In this document: piece by piece, positions 27,645 to 37,334 of the stretch | Layout of the letters: each line of letters starts with the position of its first letter | How positions within the stretch are numbered: the stretch's first letter is position 1 | Source of the DNA: an uncultured Pelagibacteraceae bacterium | Lineage (GTDB): Bacteria; Pseudomonadota; Alphaproteobacteria; Pelagibacterales; Pelagibacteraceae | Length of the DNA stretch: 64,000 nt | Reading direction: 5' to 3' | Assembly (NCBI GenBank): GCA_902524955.1 | Contig: CABZEY010000004.1 | Location: 22,214 to 86,213 of the forward strand | The notes under the pieces: model-generated | Databases searched by the model: none | Seen by the model: only the letters and a program-made list of their open reading frames with translations | Told to the model about the DNA's origin: nothing | Position numbers and translations under genes: made by a program

Positions 27645-29651
27645 TTAGGCACTAACTTTTTTATTTGCTATCTTAATTTTTTTGCAATCATGCATTGTTT
27701 TTGAAGAACGAGCGATAATATTTGTTTGATAATAATCAATTTGATTTAATACTATTTTAAAATCTTTTTTTTCTTTATTATCAAATGTAAGATTAGTATA
27801 GTTTAACTCTGGCAACTTATCATATTCGCCCAAAGAAGGATATTCACTCACCATATTTTTTCTAAGTTCGTTAAAATTCTTAAAACCAAGGTTTATATTG
27901 TTACTATCTGCAATAATTGAAAAAATTTCCCAATCATCTTTTGCAAATCCTGGCGGATAACTTGATTTGTAAGATTTTTGTACTCTACCTTCTAAATTAA
28001 CAAAAGAGCCATTTTTTTCTGTATAAGCTGAAGATGGTAAAACAACATCTGCAATTGTAGAGTTTTCGCCACCATGAGATCCTTGATAAATGATAAATTG
28101 ATCATCATTTTTATTAATTGAGACTTCATCACAATTTACTAAGTAAAGTAAATCTGAATTGTAAACTTGTTTTAAATTTTTACTTTGTAAACCTAATTTT
28201 AATGATCCAACATTTGACGCAAATTGATGTAGAATATTAAAACCATTTAATTTATTGATTTTTTTTAATAAATTTTTAACAGACGATATTACATAACTTG
28301 AAATATCTGATGTTAACGCGCTTTCACCAACTATTATAGCTGGGTTTTTTGCCTCTTTTAATAGTTTAGACTCTGAAATTTTATTATTAATTAAGTCATC
28401 TAATAGAGAAATATTATTTCCAAGTATTTTATAGTAATAATTTTGATCACCTGGGTCTCCAATAGAAAAAACATTACAACCACTATTTACTGCTTTTCTT
28501 ATCCTATAATTTACAATTGTTGCCTCCAATCTTGGATTACAACCAATTAATAAAATAAAGTCACACTGGTCAATTTTGTTTATAGAAGTATTGAATGTAA
28601 AATTAAATTCGTCTGATGTATCAAACAAAATATCTTTTTGACGAAAATCAACTAATTGAGAATTGTAAAGTTTATTAAATAATTTCTTGAATGCATATCC
28701 CGTTTCCAAATCGACCAATTGACCTATCAAACCTCCAAAATCTTTTTTGTTTTTAGAATTTTGATTAATGAATTCTATCGCCTCATTCCATGAAACAGAG
28801 TGATATTTCCCATTTTTTTTAATATATGGTGTATCAATTCTATTATTTAATAAACCATCGCATGCATATCTAGTTTTATCTGAAATCCACTCTTCATTAA
28901 TATCATCGTTTATTCTTGGTAAAACCCTTTTTACTTCCCAACCTTTTGTATCTACCCTAATATTAGATCCTACTGCATCCATTACATCAATAGTTTCAAT
29001 TTTATTTAATTCCCAAGGTCTTGCTTCATAAGAATAGGGCTTGGAAGTAAGTGCACCAACAGGACATAAATCAATTACATTACCGGACATTTCTGACTCT
29101 ACAGTCTTTTCAAGAAAAGTGGTAATTTCCATATTCTCTCCACGATTAACCGTTCCAATTTCAGCTATACCTGCCACTTCCTCAGAAAACCTAACACATC
29201 TTGTGCAATGTATGCATCTATTCATATGTGTCTTTATTAAAGGTCCCATATATTTTTGATTTACTGACCTTTTATTTAATTGATATCTTGATCTTCCACC
29301 TCCATAATTAAAAGCTTGATCTTGAAGATCACACTCTCCACCTTGATCACATATTGGACAATCTAGGGGATGATTAATTAATAAAAATTCCATTACACCC
29401 TCTCTGGCTTTTTTAACCATATCCGTGTTGGTTTTGATAACTTGTCCATTTGAAACTGGCATAGCACATGAGGCAACTGGTTTTGCAGATTTATCAATTT
29501 CGACTAAACACATCCTGCAGTTTCCTGCTATTGATAATTTCTCATGATAACAAAACCTTGGTATTTCTTTTCCAGCAGTTTCACAGGCTTGAAGAACTGT
29601 TGATCCTGGCTCTACTTCAATCTCTATGTTGTCCACAGTTACTTTAATCAT
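27645..29651 (-). CDS. nuoG: NADH-quinone oxidoreductase subunit G
   Basis: NuoG is the large iron-sulfur subunit. The 668-residue protein has an N-terminal [2Fe-2S] ferredoxin domain ([19 protein letters not shown] near 33), a [4Fe-4S] region with the [14 protein letters not shown] motif near 97 and [14 protein letters not shown] near 145, then a molybdopterin-oxidoreductase-like domain that is catalytically silent in complex I. The C-terminal region is shorter than in E. coli, as in alphaproteobacteria. It overlaps nuoF by one base. Confidence 0.96.
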   Translation of the reverse strand: MIKVTVDNIEIEVEPGSTVLQACETAGKEIPRFCYHEKLSIAGNCRMCLVEIDKSAKPVASCAMPVSNGQVIKTNTDMVKKAREGVMEFLLINHPLDCPICDQGGECDLQDQAFNYGGGRSRYQLNKRSVNQKYMGPLIKTHMNRCIHCTRCVRFSEEVAGIAEIGTVNRGENMEITTFLEKTVESEMSGNVIDLCPVGALTSKPYSYEARPWELNKIETIDVMDAVGSNIRVDTKGWEVKRVLPRINDDINEEWISDKTRYACDGLLNNRIDTPYIKKNGKYHSVSWNEAIEFINQNSKNKKDFGGLIGQLVDLETGYAFKKLFNKLYNSQLVDFRQKDILFDTSDEFNFTFNTSINKIDQCDFILLIGCNPRLEATIVNYRIRKAVNSGCNVFSIGDPGDQNYYYKILGNNISLLDDLINNKISESKLLKEAKNPAIIVGESALTSDISSYVISSVKNLLKKINKLNGFNILHQFASNVGSLKLGLQSKNLKQVYNSDLLYLVNCDEVSINKNDDQFIIYQGSHGGENSTIADVVLPSSAYTEKNGSFVNLEGRVQKSYKSSYPPGFAKDDWEIFSIIADSNNINLGFKNFNELRKNMVSEYPSLGEYDKLPELNYTNLTFDNKEKKDFKIVLNQIDYYQTNIIARSSKTMHDCKKIKIANKKVSA

Positions 29652-30934
29652 TATGCTATCTTTCTGTTAGCTAAATTAGAGCACTTTTCTTCCATTTGTT
29701 CTCTAAAATGTCTTAACAAACCTTGTATAGGCCAAGCAGCTGCTTCACCAAAAGCGCAAATGGTATGGCCTTCAATTTGTTTTGTTACGTCAAGCAACAT
29801 ATCAATTTCGTGGATCTCTGATTCACCTCTATTAATTCTTTCCATCATTCTCCATAACCAACCCGATCCTTCACGACATGGTGTACATTGACCACAACTC
29901 TCATGTTTATAAAATCTTGATATTCTTGAAATACATGAAACTATATCTTGAGATTTGTCTATAACTACTACTCCCGCTGTTCCCATTCCGCTGTTAGCTT
30001 CAATAAGAGAGTCAAAATCCATTAAAATGTTATCACAAACTTTTTTTGGTAATAGAGGCATCGATGACCCCCCTGGGATTACTGCTTGCAAATTATCCCA
30101 CCCGCCAATTACTCCACCTGCATGAGTTTCTATTAGTTCCCTTAGAGGAATACTCATTTCTTCTTCAACATTGCATGGATTAACAACGTTGCCAGAAATA
30201 CAAAATATTTTTGTTCCTCTATTTTTTGGTCGACCAAAAGACGCAAACCAGTCTGCACCTCTTTTTAAAATTGATGGAACAACAGCAATTGTTTCAACAT
30301 TATTAACTATTGTTGGACAACCATAGAGACCTACGAGCGCAGGGAATGGTGGTTTCAATCTAGGCTGACCTTTGTTACCCTCTAAACTTTCAAGTAAAGC
30401 AGTTTCTTCGCCGCAAATATAAGCTCCAGCACCAAAGTGAATATACATATCAAAATCCCAACCAGTGCCAGATGCATTTTTACCAATTAGATTTTTTTTA
30501 TATGCCTCATCAATTGCCTCTTGCAATATCTTTCCTTCATTGACGTACTCACCCCTAATATAAACATAACAAACTTTAGCACCTATTGCGTAAGCTGAGA
30601 TTAACGACCCCTCGATCAACTTTTGAGGTTCATACCTTAATATATCCCTATCTTTGCATGTTCCAGGTTCAGACTCGTCTGCATTTATAATTAAATAATG
30701 CGGTCTGTTGGGATATGGATCTTTTGGAGCAAAGGACCATTTCATTCCGGTAGGGAATCCCGCACCTCCTCTACCCCTTAACTCTGATTTTTTAATTTCT
30801 TCAATTATCCAAGCTTTACCTTTAGCAATAATTTCATTTGTATCTTTCCAGTCCCCTCTTTTCAAAGCACTAGATAAATCACAGGACTCGTCTCCGTATA
30901 AATTTTTAAATATTCTATTTTCGTCTTTAAGCAT
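29651..30934 (-). CDS. nuoF: NADH-quinone oxidoreductase subunit F
   Basis: NuoF binds NADH and FMN and the N3 [4Fe-4S] cluster, so it is the electron entry point. The 427-residue protein has the flavin/NADH loop [19 protein letters not shown] near 52, the acidic NADH site [19 protein letters not shown] near 80, and the cluster motif [17 protein letters not shown] near 345. It overlaps nuoE by eight bases and nuoG by one. Confidence 0.97.
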   Translation of the reverse strand: MLKDENRIFKNLYGDESCDLSSALKRGDWKDTNEIIAKGKAWIIEEIKKSELRGRGGAGFPTGMKWSFAPKDPYPNRPHYLIINADESEPGTCKDRDILRYEPQKLIEGSLISAYAIGAKVCYVYIRGEYVNEGKILQEAIDEAYKKNLIGKNASGTGWDFDMYIHFGAGAYICGEETALLESLEGNKGQPRLKPPFPALVGLYGCPTIVNNVETIAVVPSILKRGADWFASFGRPKNRGTKIFCISGNVVNPCNVEEEMSIPLRELIETHAGGVIGGWDNLQAVIPGGSSMPLLPKKVCDNILMDFDSLIEANSGMGTAGVVVIDKSQDIVSCISRISRFYKHESCGQCTPCREGSGWLWRMMERINRGESEIHEIDMLLDVTKQIEGHTICAFGEAAAWPIQGLLRHFREQMEEKCSNLANRKIA

Positions 30935-31529
30935 TTTTTAATAACGTTGTCCTTTTTTCGATTGGCTCTGAGCCTTTTCTTCCTGATTGAGATCCAATGT
31001 TTGGTAGTCGTCCCTCTTTAAATCCGTTAAAAATTGTTTCTGCTTTTTCTGATGTCAAATCTTCATAATAATCTTTATTTATCTGAACCATGGGAGCATT
31101 CACACACGCACCAAGACACTCTACTTCAATCCAAGAACTATCAAGATCTTCATTAATATAACCTGGTTTTTTGGATATTATTTTTTTGCATGCCTCAACA
31201 ATTTTACCCGAGCCTCTTATCATACATGGAGTCGTTGTGCATACTTGAACAAAGTATTTTCCAACTGGAGCCAAATTATACATGGAATAAAAAGTAGCTA
31301 CTTCGTAAACTTTAATATACGTTGTATTAAGCATTGAAGCAATTAGCTCAATAGCTGCCAAAGGTATCCAATTATTATTTTGTTTTTGTGCGAGATATAA
31401 CAAAGGCATTATGGCACTTTTTTTTTTAGTATCTGGATATTTTTTTAAAATATCTTTTATCTTTTCTTTATTTTCCTCCGAAAAAATAAATGAAGCTGGT
31501 TGATTTTTTGCAATGTGCTTACCACTCAT
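30927..31529 (-). CDS. nuoE: NADH-quinone oxidoreductase subunit E
   Basis: NuoE carries the N1a [2Fe-2S] cluster in a thioredoxin-like fold. Cluster cysteines are visible in [12 protein letters not shown] near 98 and [13 protein letters not shown] near 139. The 200-residue length is usual; the last 25 residues form a polar tail. It overlaps nuoD by four bases. Confidence 0.96.
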   Translation of the reverse strand: MSGKHIAKNQPASFIFSEENKEKIKDILKKYPDTKKKSAIMPLLYLAQKQNNNWIPLAAIELIASMLNTTYIKVYEVATFYSMYNLAPVGKYFVQVCTTTPCMIRGSGKIVEACKKIISKKPGYINEDLDSSWIEVECLGACVNAPMVQINKDYYEDLTSEKAETIFNGFKEGRLPNIGSQSGRKGSEPIEKRTTLLKNA

Positions 31530-32701
31530 CGGTCTACTTCTCCAAAAACTATATCCATTGAGCCTAATAATGCTGGTACATCGGCAAGCATGTGTCCTTT
31601 AATTAAGTAATCCATTGCTTGAAGGTGTACAAAACCTGGTGCTTTAATTTTACATCTGTATGGTTTGTTTGAACCATCTGCAATTAAGTAAACGCCAAAT
31701 TCACCTTTTGGAGCTTCAACAGCAGCATAGGTTTCGCCTGCTGGCACACTGTATCCCTCTGTATAAAGTTTAAAATGGTTTATTAAAGCTTCCATAGATT
31801 TTTTCATCTCTGATCTTTTGGGAGGCCCCACCTTTGTATCCAAAGTCATTATTGGTCCATCTGGTAAATTTGATAAGGCTTGATTAATAATTTTTACACT
31901 CTCTCTCATTTCTTCAATACGACAAAGATATCTATCATAACAGTCACCATTTTTACCCGTCGGAACTTTAAATTGAAAATTTTCATATCCATCATAAGGT
32001 TGAGATTTTCTTAAATCCCAAGGTATACCAGATCCTCTGATCATAACGCCTGAAAAACCATGATCTAGTGCTTCCTGAGCTGAAACTATACCTATATCAA
32101 CATTTCGTTGTTTAAAAATTCTATTGTCCGTTAATAAAGACTCAAGGTCGTCAATTACTTTTGGAAATGACTTACAAAAATCTAAAATGTCCTTATCTAA
32201 TCCAGTAGGTAGATCAATATGTACACCACCTGGTCTAAAATAATTTGCATGTAATCTAGATCCAGAAACTCTCTCATAAAATACCATTAATTTTTCTCTT
32301 TCTTCAAAACCCCACAAAGAAGGAGTTAAGGCTCCAACATCCAAAGCCTGAGTTGTAATATTTAATATATGACTTAAAATTCTTCCAATTTCACAAAATG
32401 CAATTCGAATATTTTTAGCTCTTATCGGTACATCAATATTTAAGAGTTTTTCTACTGCTAAAGCAAAAGCATGCTCCTGATTCATTGGTGCTACATAATC
32501 CAGTCTATCAAAATATGGAATTGCTTGCATGTAAGTTTTATGCTCAATGAGTTTCTCAGTGCCTCGATGCAATAATCCTATGTGTGGATCAGCTCTTTCA
32601 ACAACTTCTCCATCTAACTCTAAAATCAATCTTAGCACTCCATGAGCTGCAGGGTGCTGAGGTCCAAAATTAAGATTTACAGTTTTAAATTCTTTTGACA
32701 T
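31526..32701 (-). CDS. nuoD: NADH-quinone oxidoreductase subunit D
   Basis: NuoD (49-kDa subunit) forms the quinone headgroup site with NuoB. The 391-residue protein shows [20 protein letters not shown] near 9, with the quinone-contacting His, [20 protein letters not shown] near 49, and the C-terminal conserved [12 protein letters not shown]. It lacks the hydrogenase metal-ligand cysteines, as expected for complex I. It abuts nuoC with a one-base overlap. Confidence 0.97.
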   Translation of the reverse strand: MSKEFKTVNLNFGPQHPAAHGVLRLILELDGEVVERADPHIGLLHRGTEKLIEHKTYMQAIPYFDRLDYVAPMNQEHAFALAVEKLLNIDVPIRAKNIRIAFCEIGRILSHILNITTQALDVGALTPSLWGFEEREKLMVFYERVSGSRLHANYFRPGGVHIDLPTGLDKDILDFCKSFPKVIDDLESLLTDNRIFKQRNVDIGIVSAQEALDHGFSGVMIRGSGIPWDLRKSQPYDGYENFQFKVPTGKNGDCYDRYLCRIEEMRESVKIINQALSNLPDGPIMTLDTKVGPPKRSEMKKSMEALINHFKLYTEGYSVPAGETYAAVEAPKGEFGVYLIADGSNKPYRCKIKAPGFVHLQAMDYLIKGHMLADVPALLGSMDIVFGEVDR

Positions 32702-33300
32702 TATTTATTATTCTTTTCTTGCTCTTGTTTAATGTATTCAGGACTTTGCCATGGGCTCCTAAAATCAAAATCTCTGTAAGCTTGCTGTAAATTTACAGGA
32801 CCATACATAACTTTTTTCTTTTCTGGATCGTATCTAACTTCTTTGTAACCAGTTAATGGGAAATCTTTTCTTAAAGGAAAACCTTCGAAACCGTAATCTG
32901 TTAATATTCTTCGAAGATCAGGATGTTTGTCAAAAGATATACCATGCATATCAAATACCTCCCTTTCTAACCAATTCGCTGAAGGAAAAATACCTGTTAA
33001 TGTTTGAATACTTTTTTTATCTTCTATTTGTAATTTAATCGTTATCCTTAAATTATTTTCATGGCTTAAAAGTAAGTAAATAACTTCAAAACGTTTTTCT
33101 TTATTAGGATAATCTACAGCAAGAATATCTACAAGTTGCCTAAATTTTAATTCAGGATGCTTTTTTAATTGAATAATATTTTCAACTATATTTTCATTTT
33201 TACTGTGACACACCAAGCTGTTATTGATAATTTTTATATCAAGAAAAGAAAATCCCGAACTTTTTTCTAAAACCAATTTAATTTCATTCAGACTTTTCAT
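32701..33300 (-). CDS. nuoC: NADH-quinone oxidoreductase subunit C
   Basis: NuoC is the 30-kDa hydrophilic subunit that stabilises the junction with NuoD. The 199-residue protein has the family motif [20 protein letters not shown] near 112 followed by the conserved [13 protein letters not shown] near 140. NuoC and NuoD are separate genes here, unlike the fused E. coli nuoCD. It starts two bases after nuoB. Confidence 0.96.
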   Translation of the reverse strand: MKSLNEIKLVLEKSSGFSFLDIKIINNSLVCHSKNENIVENIIQLKKHPELKFRQLVDILAVDYPNKEKRFEVIYLLLSHENNLRITIKLQIEDKKSIQTLTGIFPSANWLEREVFDMHGISFDKHPDLRRILTDYGFEGFPLRKDFPLTGYKEVRYDPEKKKVMYGPVNLQQAYRDFDFRSPWQSPEYIKQEQEKNNK

Positions 33301-33302
33301 AG

Positions 33303-33824
33303 TTATCTTTCTAACGATCCTTCTCTTCTAATTTTCTTCTGCAATTGTAAAATCGCATATAACAAAGCCTCAGCACTTGGAGGACATCCAGGAACATAAA
33401 TGTCTACTGGTACAATTCGATCGCAACCTCTGACAACAGAATACGAATAATGATAGTAGCCACCGCCGTTTGCACAGCTACCCATTGAAATTACATAACG
33501 TGGTTCAGGCATTTGATCATAAACTTTTCTTAAAGCCGGAGCCATTTTATTAGTCAACGTGCCAGCTACAATCATTACATCTGATTGCCTCGGTGAAGCT
33601 CTAGGTGCAGCACCAAACCTTTCTAAATCATACCTAGGCATAGAAGCTTGCATCATTTCTACAGCGCAACAAGCAAGACCGAAGGTCATCCAATGTAATG
33701 AACCTGTTCTTGCCCAGTTAATTAAAGTATCACTTGCGATTGTAACAAACCCTTTTTCAGCAAACTCTTCTGCTACTTCCTTGAACTCTTCTGGGATTTT
33801 ATCTAATTTAGTTACTGCACTCAT
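33303..33824 (-). CDS. nuoB: NADH-quinone oxidoreductase subunit B
   Basis: NuoB holds the terminal N2 [4Fe-4S] cluster that reduces quinone. The 173-residue protein has the double-cysteine motif [13 protein letters not shown] near 48 and the later ligands in [17 protein letters not shown] near 115 and [14 protein letters not shown] near 142. It lies nine bases after nuoA, in the standard alphaproteobacterial order. Confidence 0.97.
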   Translation of the reverse strand: MSAVTKLDKIPEEFKEVAEEFAEKGFVTIASDTLINWARTGSLHWMTFGLACCAVEMMQASMPRYDLERFGAAPRASPRQSDVMIVAGTLTNKMAPALRKVYDQMPEPRYVISMGSCANGGGYYHYSYSVVRGCDRIVPVDIYVPGCPPSAEALLYAILQLQKKIRREGSLER

Positions 33825-33833
33825 ACTATTTAA

Positions 33834-34202
33834 TTACTCCCAATCCAATGCTCCCTTTTTCCATTCGTAAATAAACCCTACTGTAAGTATTAATAAAAAA
33901 AACATCATTGACCAAAAACCAAGTAGGCCAATATTGCCTAATGACACCGCCCATGGAAATAAAAACGCAACTTCTAAATCAAATATTATGAATAAAATTG
34001 CTACTAGATAAAAACGAACATCAAATTTCATTCTAGAGTCATCAAAAGCTTCAAAGCCACATTCGTAAGCTGACAATTTTTCAGGATCAGGGTTGCTTGG
34101 CGAAAAAAGGAAATTTGCAAATATAAAAGCAAAACCTAGACCAATAGATATAAATAAGAATATTAATATAGTAGCGTAATCTCTTAAAAAATCGAATAAC
34201 AT
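33834..34202 (-). CDS. nuoA: NADH-quinone oxidoreductase subunit A
   Basis: NuoA is the small three-helix membrane subunit beside NuoH. The 122-residue protein has helices at about 9-30, 62-82 and 90-112, with the conserved loop [20 protein letters not shown] at about 46-65 that holds the quinone-site cysteine. It is the first gene of the complete nuoA-N set. A weak promoter-like sequence directly precedes it. Confidence 0.96.
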   Translation of the reverse strand: MLFDFLRDYATILIFLFISIGLGFAFIFANFLFSPSNPDPEKLSAYECGFEAFDDSRMKFDVRFYLVAILFIIFDLEVAFLFPWAVSLGNIGLLGFWSMMFFLLILTVGFIYEWKKGALDWE

Positions 34203-34210
34203 TGATCATG

Positions 34211-34238
34211 TTTATATACATAATCAAGACTGGTTAAA
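34211..34238 (-). promoter_or_regulatory. Weak candidate promoter of the nuo operon
   Basis: On the minus strand TTTAAC (34238-34233) is followed after 16 bases by TATAAA (34216-34211). The inferred start point lies only a couple of bases before the nuoA ATG at 34202, so the transcript would be nearly leaderless. The -35 match is poor and AT-rich sequence gives many chance hits, so this is tentative. Confidence 0.25.
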
Positions 34239-34260
34239 TGGGTATTTTTGACCTGAATTG

Positions 34261-35274
34261 TCAAAAAGTGAACTGTTTCCAGTCAATTTTTAACTTCTTA
34301 TTTTTTTTAATAGCTTTTAATAGAGATTTTAGTAGCGGCAATTTTTTTTGACCAACTAAAGATAAAATTTTAGCTCCTGATGATTTGATTAACTCTGCAC
34401 CCTCTACAGTAATATTTTTCATTTGTTTACTTACTATAGATTTATATAAAAGCCCTTTCCCCAAATAGAAACCCAGTCTAGCATTTCTTCCGCCTAATAT
34501 ACTAACATATAGATCTCCAGCTCCAGCTAATCCGAAAGTGGTATCGACATTGCCACCAAATCTTTGAACAATATATTTCATTTCTTTTAAAGATTGTTCA
34601 AACAATCCTGAAGAAGTATTGAAATAATTATCATCTTTATTTTTCGACAAACTCCCAACTTGTCGTGGAGATGATCCAATAACTGTTGCATATATATTTT
34701 TTATCGCCGAACATATTTCTGCACCCTGAATATCCTTGGTTACTTCTGGATGATAATATTCATTCTCAATAATCTTCTTTGCATATTTAGCATTAGCTAT
34801 CTTTTTAGATGCGAAAAGCGTCCTAGTATGAGATTTATTTATAAGCTCCTTGGCCAAGCATGGTCCTGAAGCCATTACAACTTTGTTACTTGAACATTTT
34901 AATGAAATATATTTGCTTATTGGAATAATTTTACTTTTATAATTAATGATACCTTTTGTGATCAAAAGTATAGGGCAGTTTTTTTTAATTTGATTTAAAA
35001 TTTTTGTAATCCAGGGTATGCCATTTGTATTTGTTCCAACAATTATGAAATTTATAGATTTAATATCAATTGAACCTAATTCATAATCATAAAAAAAATT
35101 AATATTTTTAGAAAAATTAATATTAAGAATTTTATTTTTTTTTTTTACATTTTTAATATTTTTTATATCAAAAGGAGAACCAATAACTGAAGTTTTGATT
35201 TTATTAAAGTCTAATACTGACACATAAGCTGTGCTTGCAACACCAAAACCTAAAACTAAAACATGATTTTTCAT
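34261..35274 (-). CDS. Divergent GpsA-like NAD(P)-dependent glycerol-3-phosphate dehydrogenase
   Basis: This 337-residue protein has the fold pattern of NAD-dependent glycerol-3-phosphate dehydrogenase (GpsA), which makes sn-glycerol 3-phosphate for phospholipids. An N-terminal nucleotide-binding domain is followed by GPCLAKELI near 142, the catalytic-lysine region EICSAIKNIYA near 185 and GLAGAGDLYVSILGGRNARL near 250. The nucleotide loop is LGFGVASTAYV (8-18), unlike the canonical GxWGTA. The N-terminal half is strongly diverged. It overlaps lnt by four bases. It may be the organism's only GpsA or a paralogue; the substrate is not certain. Confidence 0.7.
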   Translation of the reverse strand: MKNHVLVLGFGVASTAYVSVLDFNKIKTSVIGSPFDIKNIKNVKKKNKILNINFSKNINFFYDYELGSIDIKSINFIIVGTNTNGIPWITKILNQIKKNCPILLITKGIINYKSKIIPISKYISLKCSSNKVVMASGPCLAKELINKSHTRTLFASKKIANAKYAKKIIENEYYHPEVTKDIQGAEICSAIKNIYATVIGSSPRQVGSLSKNKDDNYFNTSSGLFEQSLKEMKYIVQRFGGNVDTTFGLAGAGDLYVSILGGRNARLGFYLGKGLLYKSIVSKQMKNITVEGAELIKSSGAKILSLVGQKKLPLLKSLLKAIKKNKKLKIDWKQFTF

Positions 35275-36776
35275 GATAATTTAAAATATCTCTTCAAAAA
35301 CAATTGTACCAAAAAACTTAAAAAGATTGAAAATAAAAACATTAGATTTCCTATCACACTAAATGGTGTATTGTTATTTAATATTTGGTAGTTATTTGTA
35401 AAAACTGATTTTTTATTAGGTTTAGATGAATTCATTATTATACCCAGAGGATTGATGCTTGCAGACACTCCTTGATTTGTAGATCTAAATATATGCTTGC
35501 CCTCTTCAATAGATCTAAAAATTGAATGAGCAAAATGTTGATGAGTCCCGATTGACCTATTAAACCAACCATCCTCTGAAATATTAAAAATTACATCAAA
35601 ATTATTTTTATCAATATTAATCGTCCCTGTATCAATTACTTCGTAACATATTAAGGGCAATACCAAACTCTGGTTAATTTTAAAAATATTTCTATCAACT
35701 CCCCTTGAAAATGATTGGTAACCGAAAGTAACTTTTTTTAAATTTAAAAATTTTATAGCATCTTCAAATGGTATAAATTCACCGAAAGGAACGAGATGAA
35801 TTTTGTTATAAACATCAATGATTTTACCTTTTGAATTTAAAACAACAAAACTGTTAAAAATATTACCATAATTGTCTTTTGTATTTGCACCCAAGATAAC
35901 TTTTTGGTTTAATTTAAAATTATCTTTAAAAATGTCTGTTAAATTATCATTATTAATTAATGAATAGGAACCCTCCGGCCATAAAAATATTGCATTATCA
36001 TTTTTATCTGACGGATTGCTCATATTTAATATTTCTTTAATATAGTTTTGTGGGTTTAAATTTATTTTTCGTAAATCTTCATTAGGCTGTACAAAAACAA
36101 CTTGTTGATTTTTTGCCTGCAAATTAGTTTGTAATCGATTCAAACCATACAAATAATTAATACCAATTAAAAATATAAGTAAAATTAAACGCTTAATGAA
36201 AGAAATTTTATCTTTTTTAATCAAGAAATAAGGAAATGAGAAAATAAAGATTGCAAATAAATTCAAGCTAAAGGTACCAATAATATTTAAAATTTGTATG
36301 CTAGCTAATTGTTCGCTTAAAGCATATACAAACAAATTCCATGAAAACCCAGTTAAAAAAGATCTTATGTACTCGGTTAAGGCCATTAAAATTGAAAAAT
36401 TTAATACGAAAAAAAAATTAAATTTAAAAAAACGTTTTAAAATATAAAAGCTCAATCCATAGAATGTAGATAAAACGAGAGGTAGAATTAGAATTGCAAA
36501 TGGTTTTAAAATTGCAACATCTGGATCAAAATTTAAAGAATAACTTATCCAATATAACGATGAAATAAAATACCCAAAAGAAAATAGAAGTCCAAAAATA
36601 AAAAAAATTTTTGGATTTTCATGTTCATTTAGTTTTAATAAATATAAAATAAACGGAAATATTATAAATCCTAAAAAAATATAATTATATGGTGGCAGTG
36701 AAAAAGAAAGAAAAAAACCAAGAAATAAAAAAAAGAAAAACTTAAGTTTACTTCTAAATATATTATTTGATCTCAT
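35271..36776 (-). CDS. lnt: Apolipoprotein N-acyltransferase
   Basis: Lnt adds the third acyl chain to lipoproteins in the inner membrane. The N-terminal half (about 1-200) holds several membrane helices; the C-terminal half is a periplasmic nitrilase-like domain with the Glu-Lys-Cys triad: Glu in FLWPEGSYSL, Lys in YNKIHLVPFGEFIPF, Cys in LPLICYEVIDTG. A last helix anchors the C-terminus. The ATG at 36776 gives 501 residues; an in-frame TTG seven codons upstream adds an unlikely MFTSLLF extension. With lolCD it forms the lipoprotein maturation and export set. Confidence 0.92.
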   Translation of the reverse strand: MRSNNIFRSKLKFFFFLFLGFFLSFSLPPYNYIFLGFIIFPFILYLLKLNEHENPKIFFIFGLLFSFGYFISSLYWISYSLNFDPDVAILKPFAILILPLVLSTFYGLSFYILKRFFKFNFFFVLNFSILMALTEYIRSFLTGFSWNLFVYALSEQLASIQILNIIGTFSLNLFAIFIFSFPYFLIKKDKISFIKRLILLIFLIGINYLYGLNRLQTNLQAKNQQVVFVQPNEDLRKINLNPQNYIKEILNMSNPSDKNDNAIFLWPEGSYSLINNDNLTDIFKDNFKLNQKVILGANTKDNYGNIFNSFVVLNSKGKIIDVYNKIHLVPFGEFIPFEDAIKFLNLKKVTFGYQSFSRGVDRNIFKINQSLVLPLICYEVIDTGTINIDKNNFDVIFNISEDGWFNRSIGTHQHFAHSIFRSIEEGKHIFRSTNQGVSASINPLGIIMNSSKPNKKSVFTNNYQILNNNTPFSVIGNLMFLFSIFLSFLVQLFLKRYFKLS

Positions 36777-36798
36777 AAATAATAAGCTAGTAAACAAA

Positions 36799-37164
36799 CT
36801 ATTTTATAGGTAGATTGTTTAATAACCATCCATCAAAACCATCCGTAACATTGAATGTTTCAAATTTTTTTTTTTTAAAAATTTCAGCTACTATTTGTGA
36901 CCTTATACCACTACTACATATAAAAAAAATTTTAGTATTTTTCTTTAATTCTAACTTATTCATATCGTCAATAAAATTTGGATTTAATATTATATTTTTA
37001 TTCTCTTTCAATTGATAAGATATATAATAGGTTGATAACTTTAAAGTCTCACCATCTGGTTTACCAAATATTAACCATTCCTCTGGAGAACGAACATCAA
37101 CTAAACAATCATTTTTATGAAAAGATATTTCTTTAAGTTCTGACGTGGTAATTTTTTTGACCAT
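36799..37164 (-). CDS. Rhodanese-domain sulfurtransferase
   Basis: This is a single-domain rhodanese of 121 residues. The CH2A-like region VDVRSPEEWLIFGKPDGE is near residue 22, and the active-site loop FICSSGIRSQ near 80 holds the catalytic Cys that would carry a persulfide. The ATG at 37164 gives MVKKITTSELKE; the in-frame upstream start would lie inside tRNA-Leu and is rejected. The start is only eight bases after the tRNA 3' end, so the two probably share a transcript. The sulfur acceptor is unknown. Confidence 0.82.
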   Translation of the reverse strand: MVKKITTSELKEISFHKNDCLVDVRSPEEWLIFGKPDGETLKLSTYYISYQLKENKNIILNPNFIDDMNKLELKKNTKIFFICSSGIRSQIVAEIFKKKKFETFNVTDGFDGWLLNNLPIK

Positions 37165-37172
37165 ATATACTT

Positions 37173-37258
37173 TGGTGCCCTCGGCCGGACTCGAACCGGC
37201 ACTCCGCAAGCGGCAAGGATTTTAAGTCCTTTGTGTCTACCAATTCCACCACGAGGGC
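37173..37258 (-). tRNA. tRNA-Leu (anticodon UAA)
   Basis: On the minus strand an 86-base class II tRNA is visible. The acceptor stem GCCCTCG pairs with CGAGGGC, the anticodon arm is GGACTTAAAATCC with anticodon TAA, a long variable arm is formed by CCGC-TT-GCGG, and the T arm is GCCGGTTCGAACCGGC. The 3' CCA is encoded. UUA is expected to be the commonest leucine codon in so AT-rich a genome, so this is likely a major tRNA. Confidence 0.97.
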
Positions 37259-37334
37259 ATATTTAAGTATTTCTTATTTATTTTGAAACCAAATGCAACT
37301 TTATAAAATTTATTTTGTCTATATTTTAACTAAA

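Noticed and set aside
37165..37209. 15-codon N-terminal extension of the rhodanese protein
   Set aside because: The extension would be encoded by the 3' part of tRNA-Leu, so the downstream ATG at 37164 is the sensible start.
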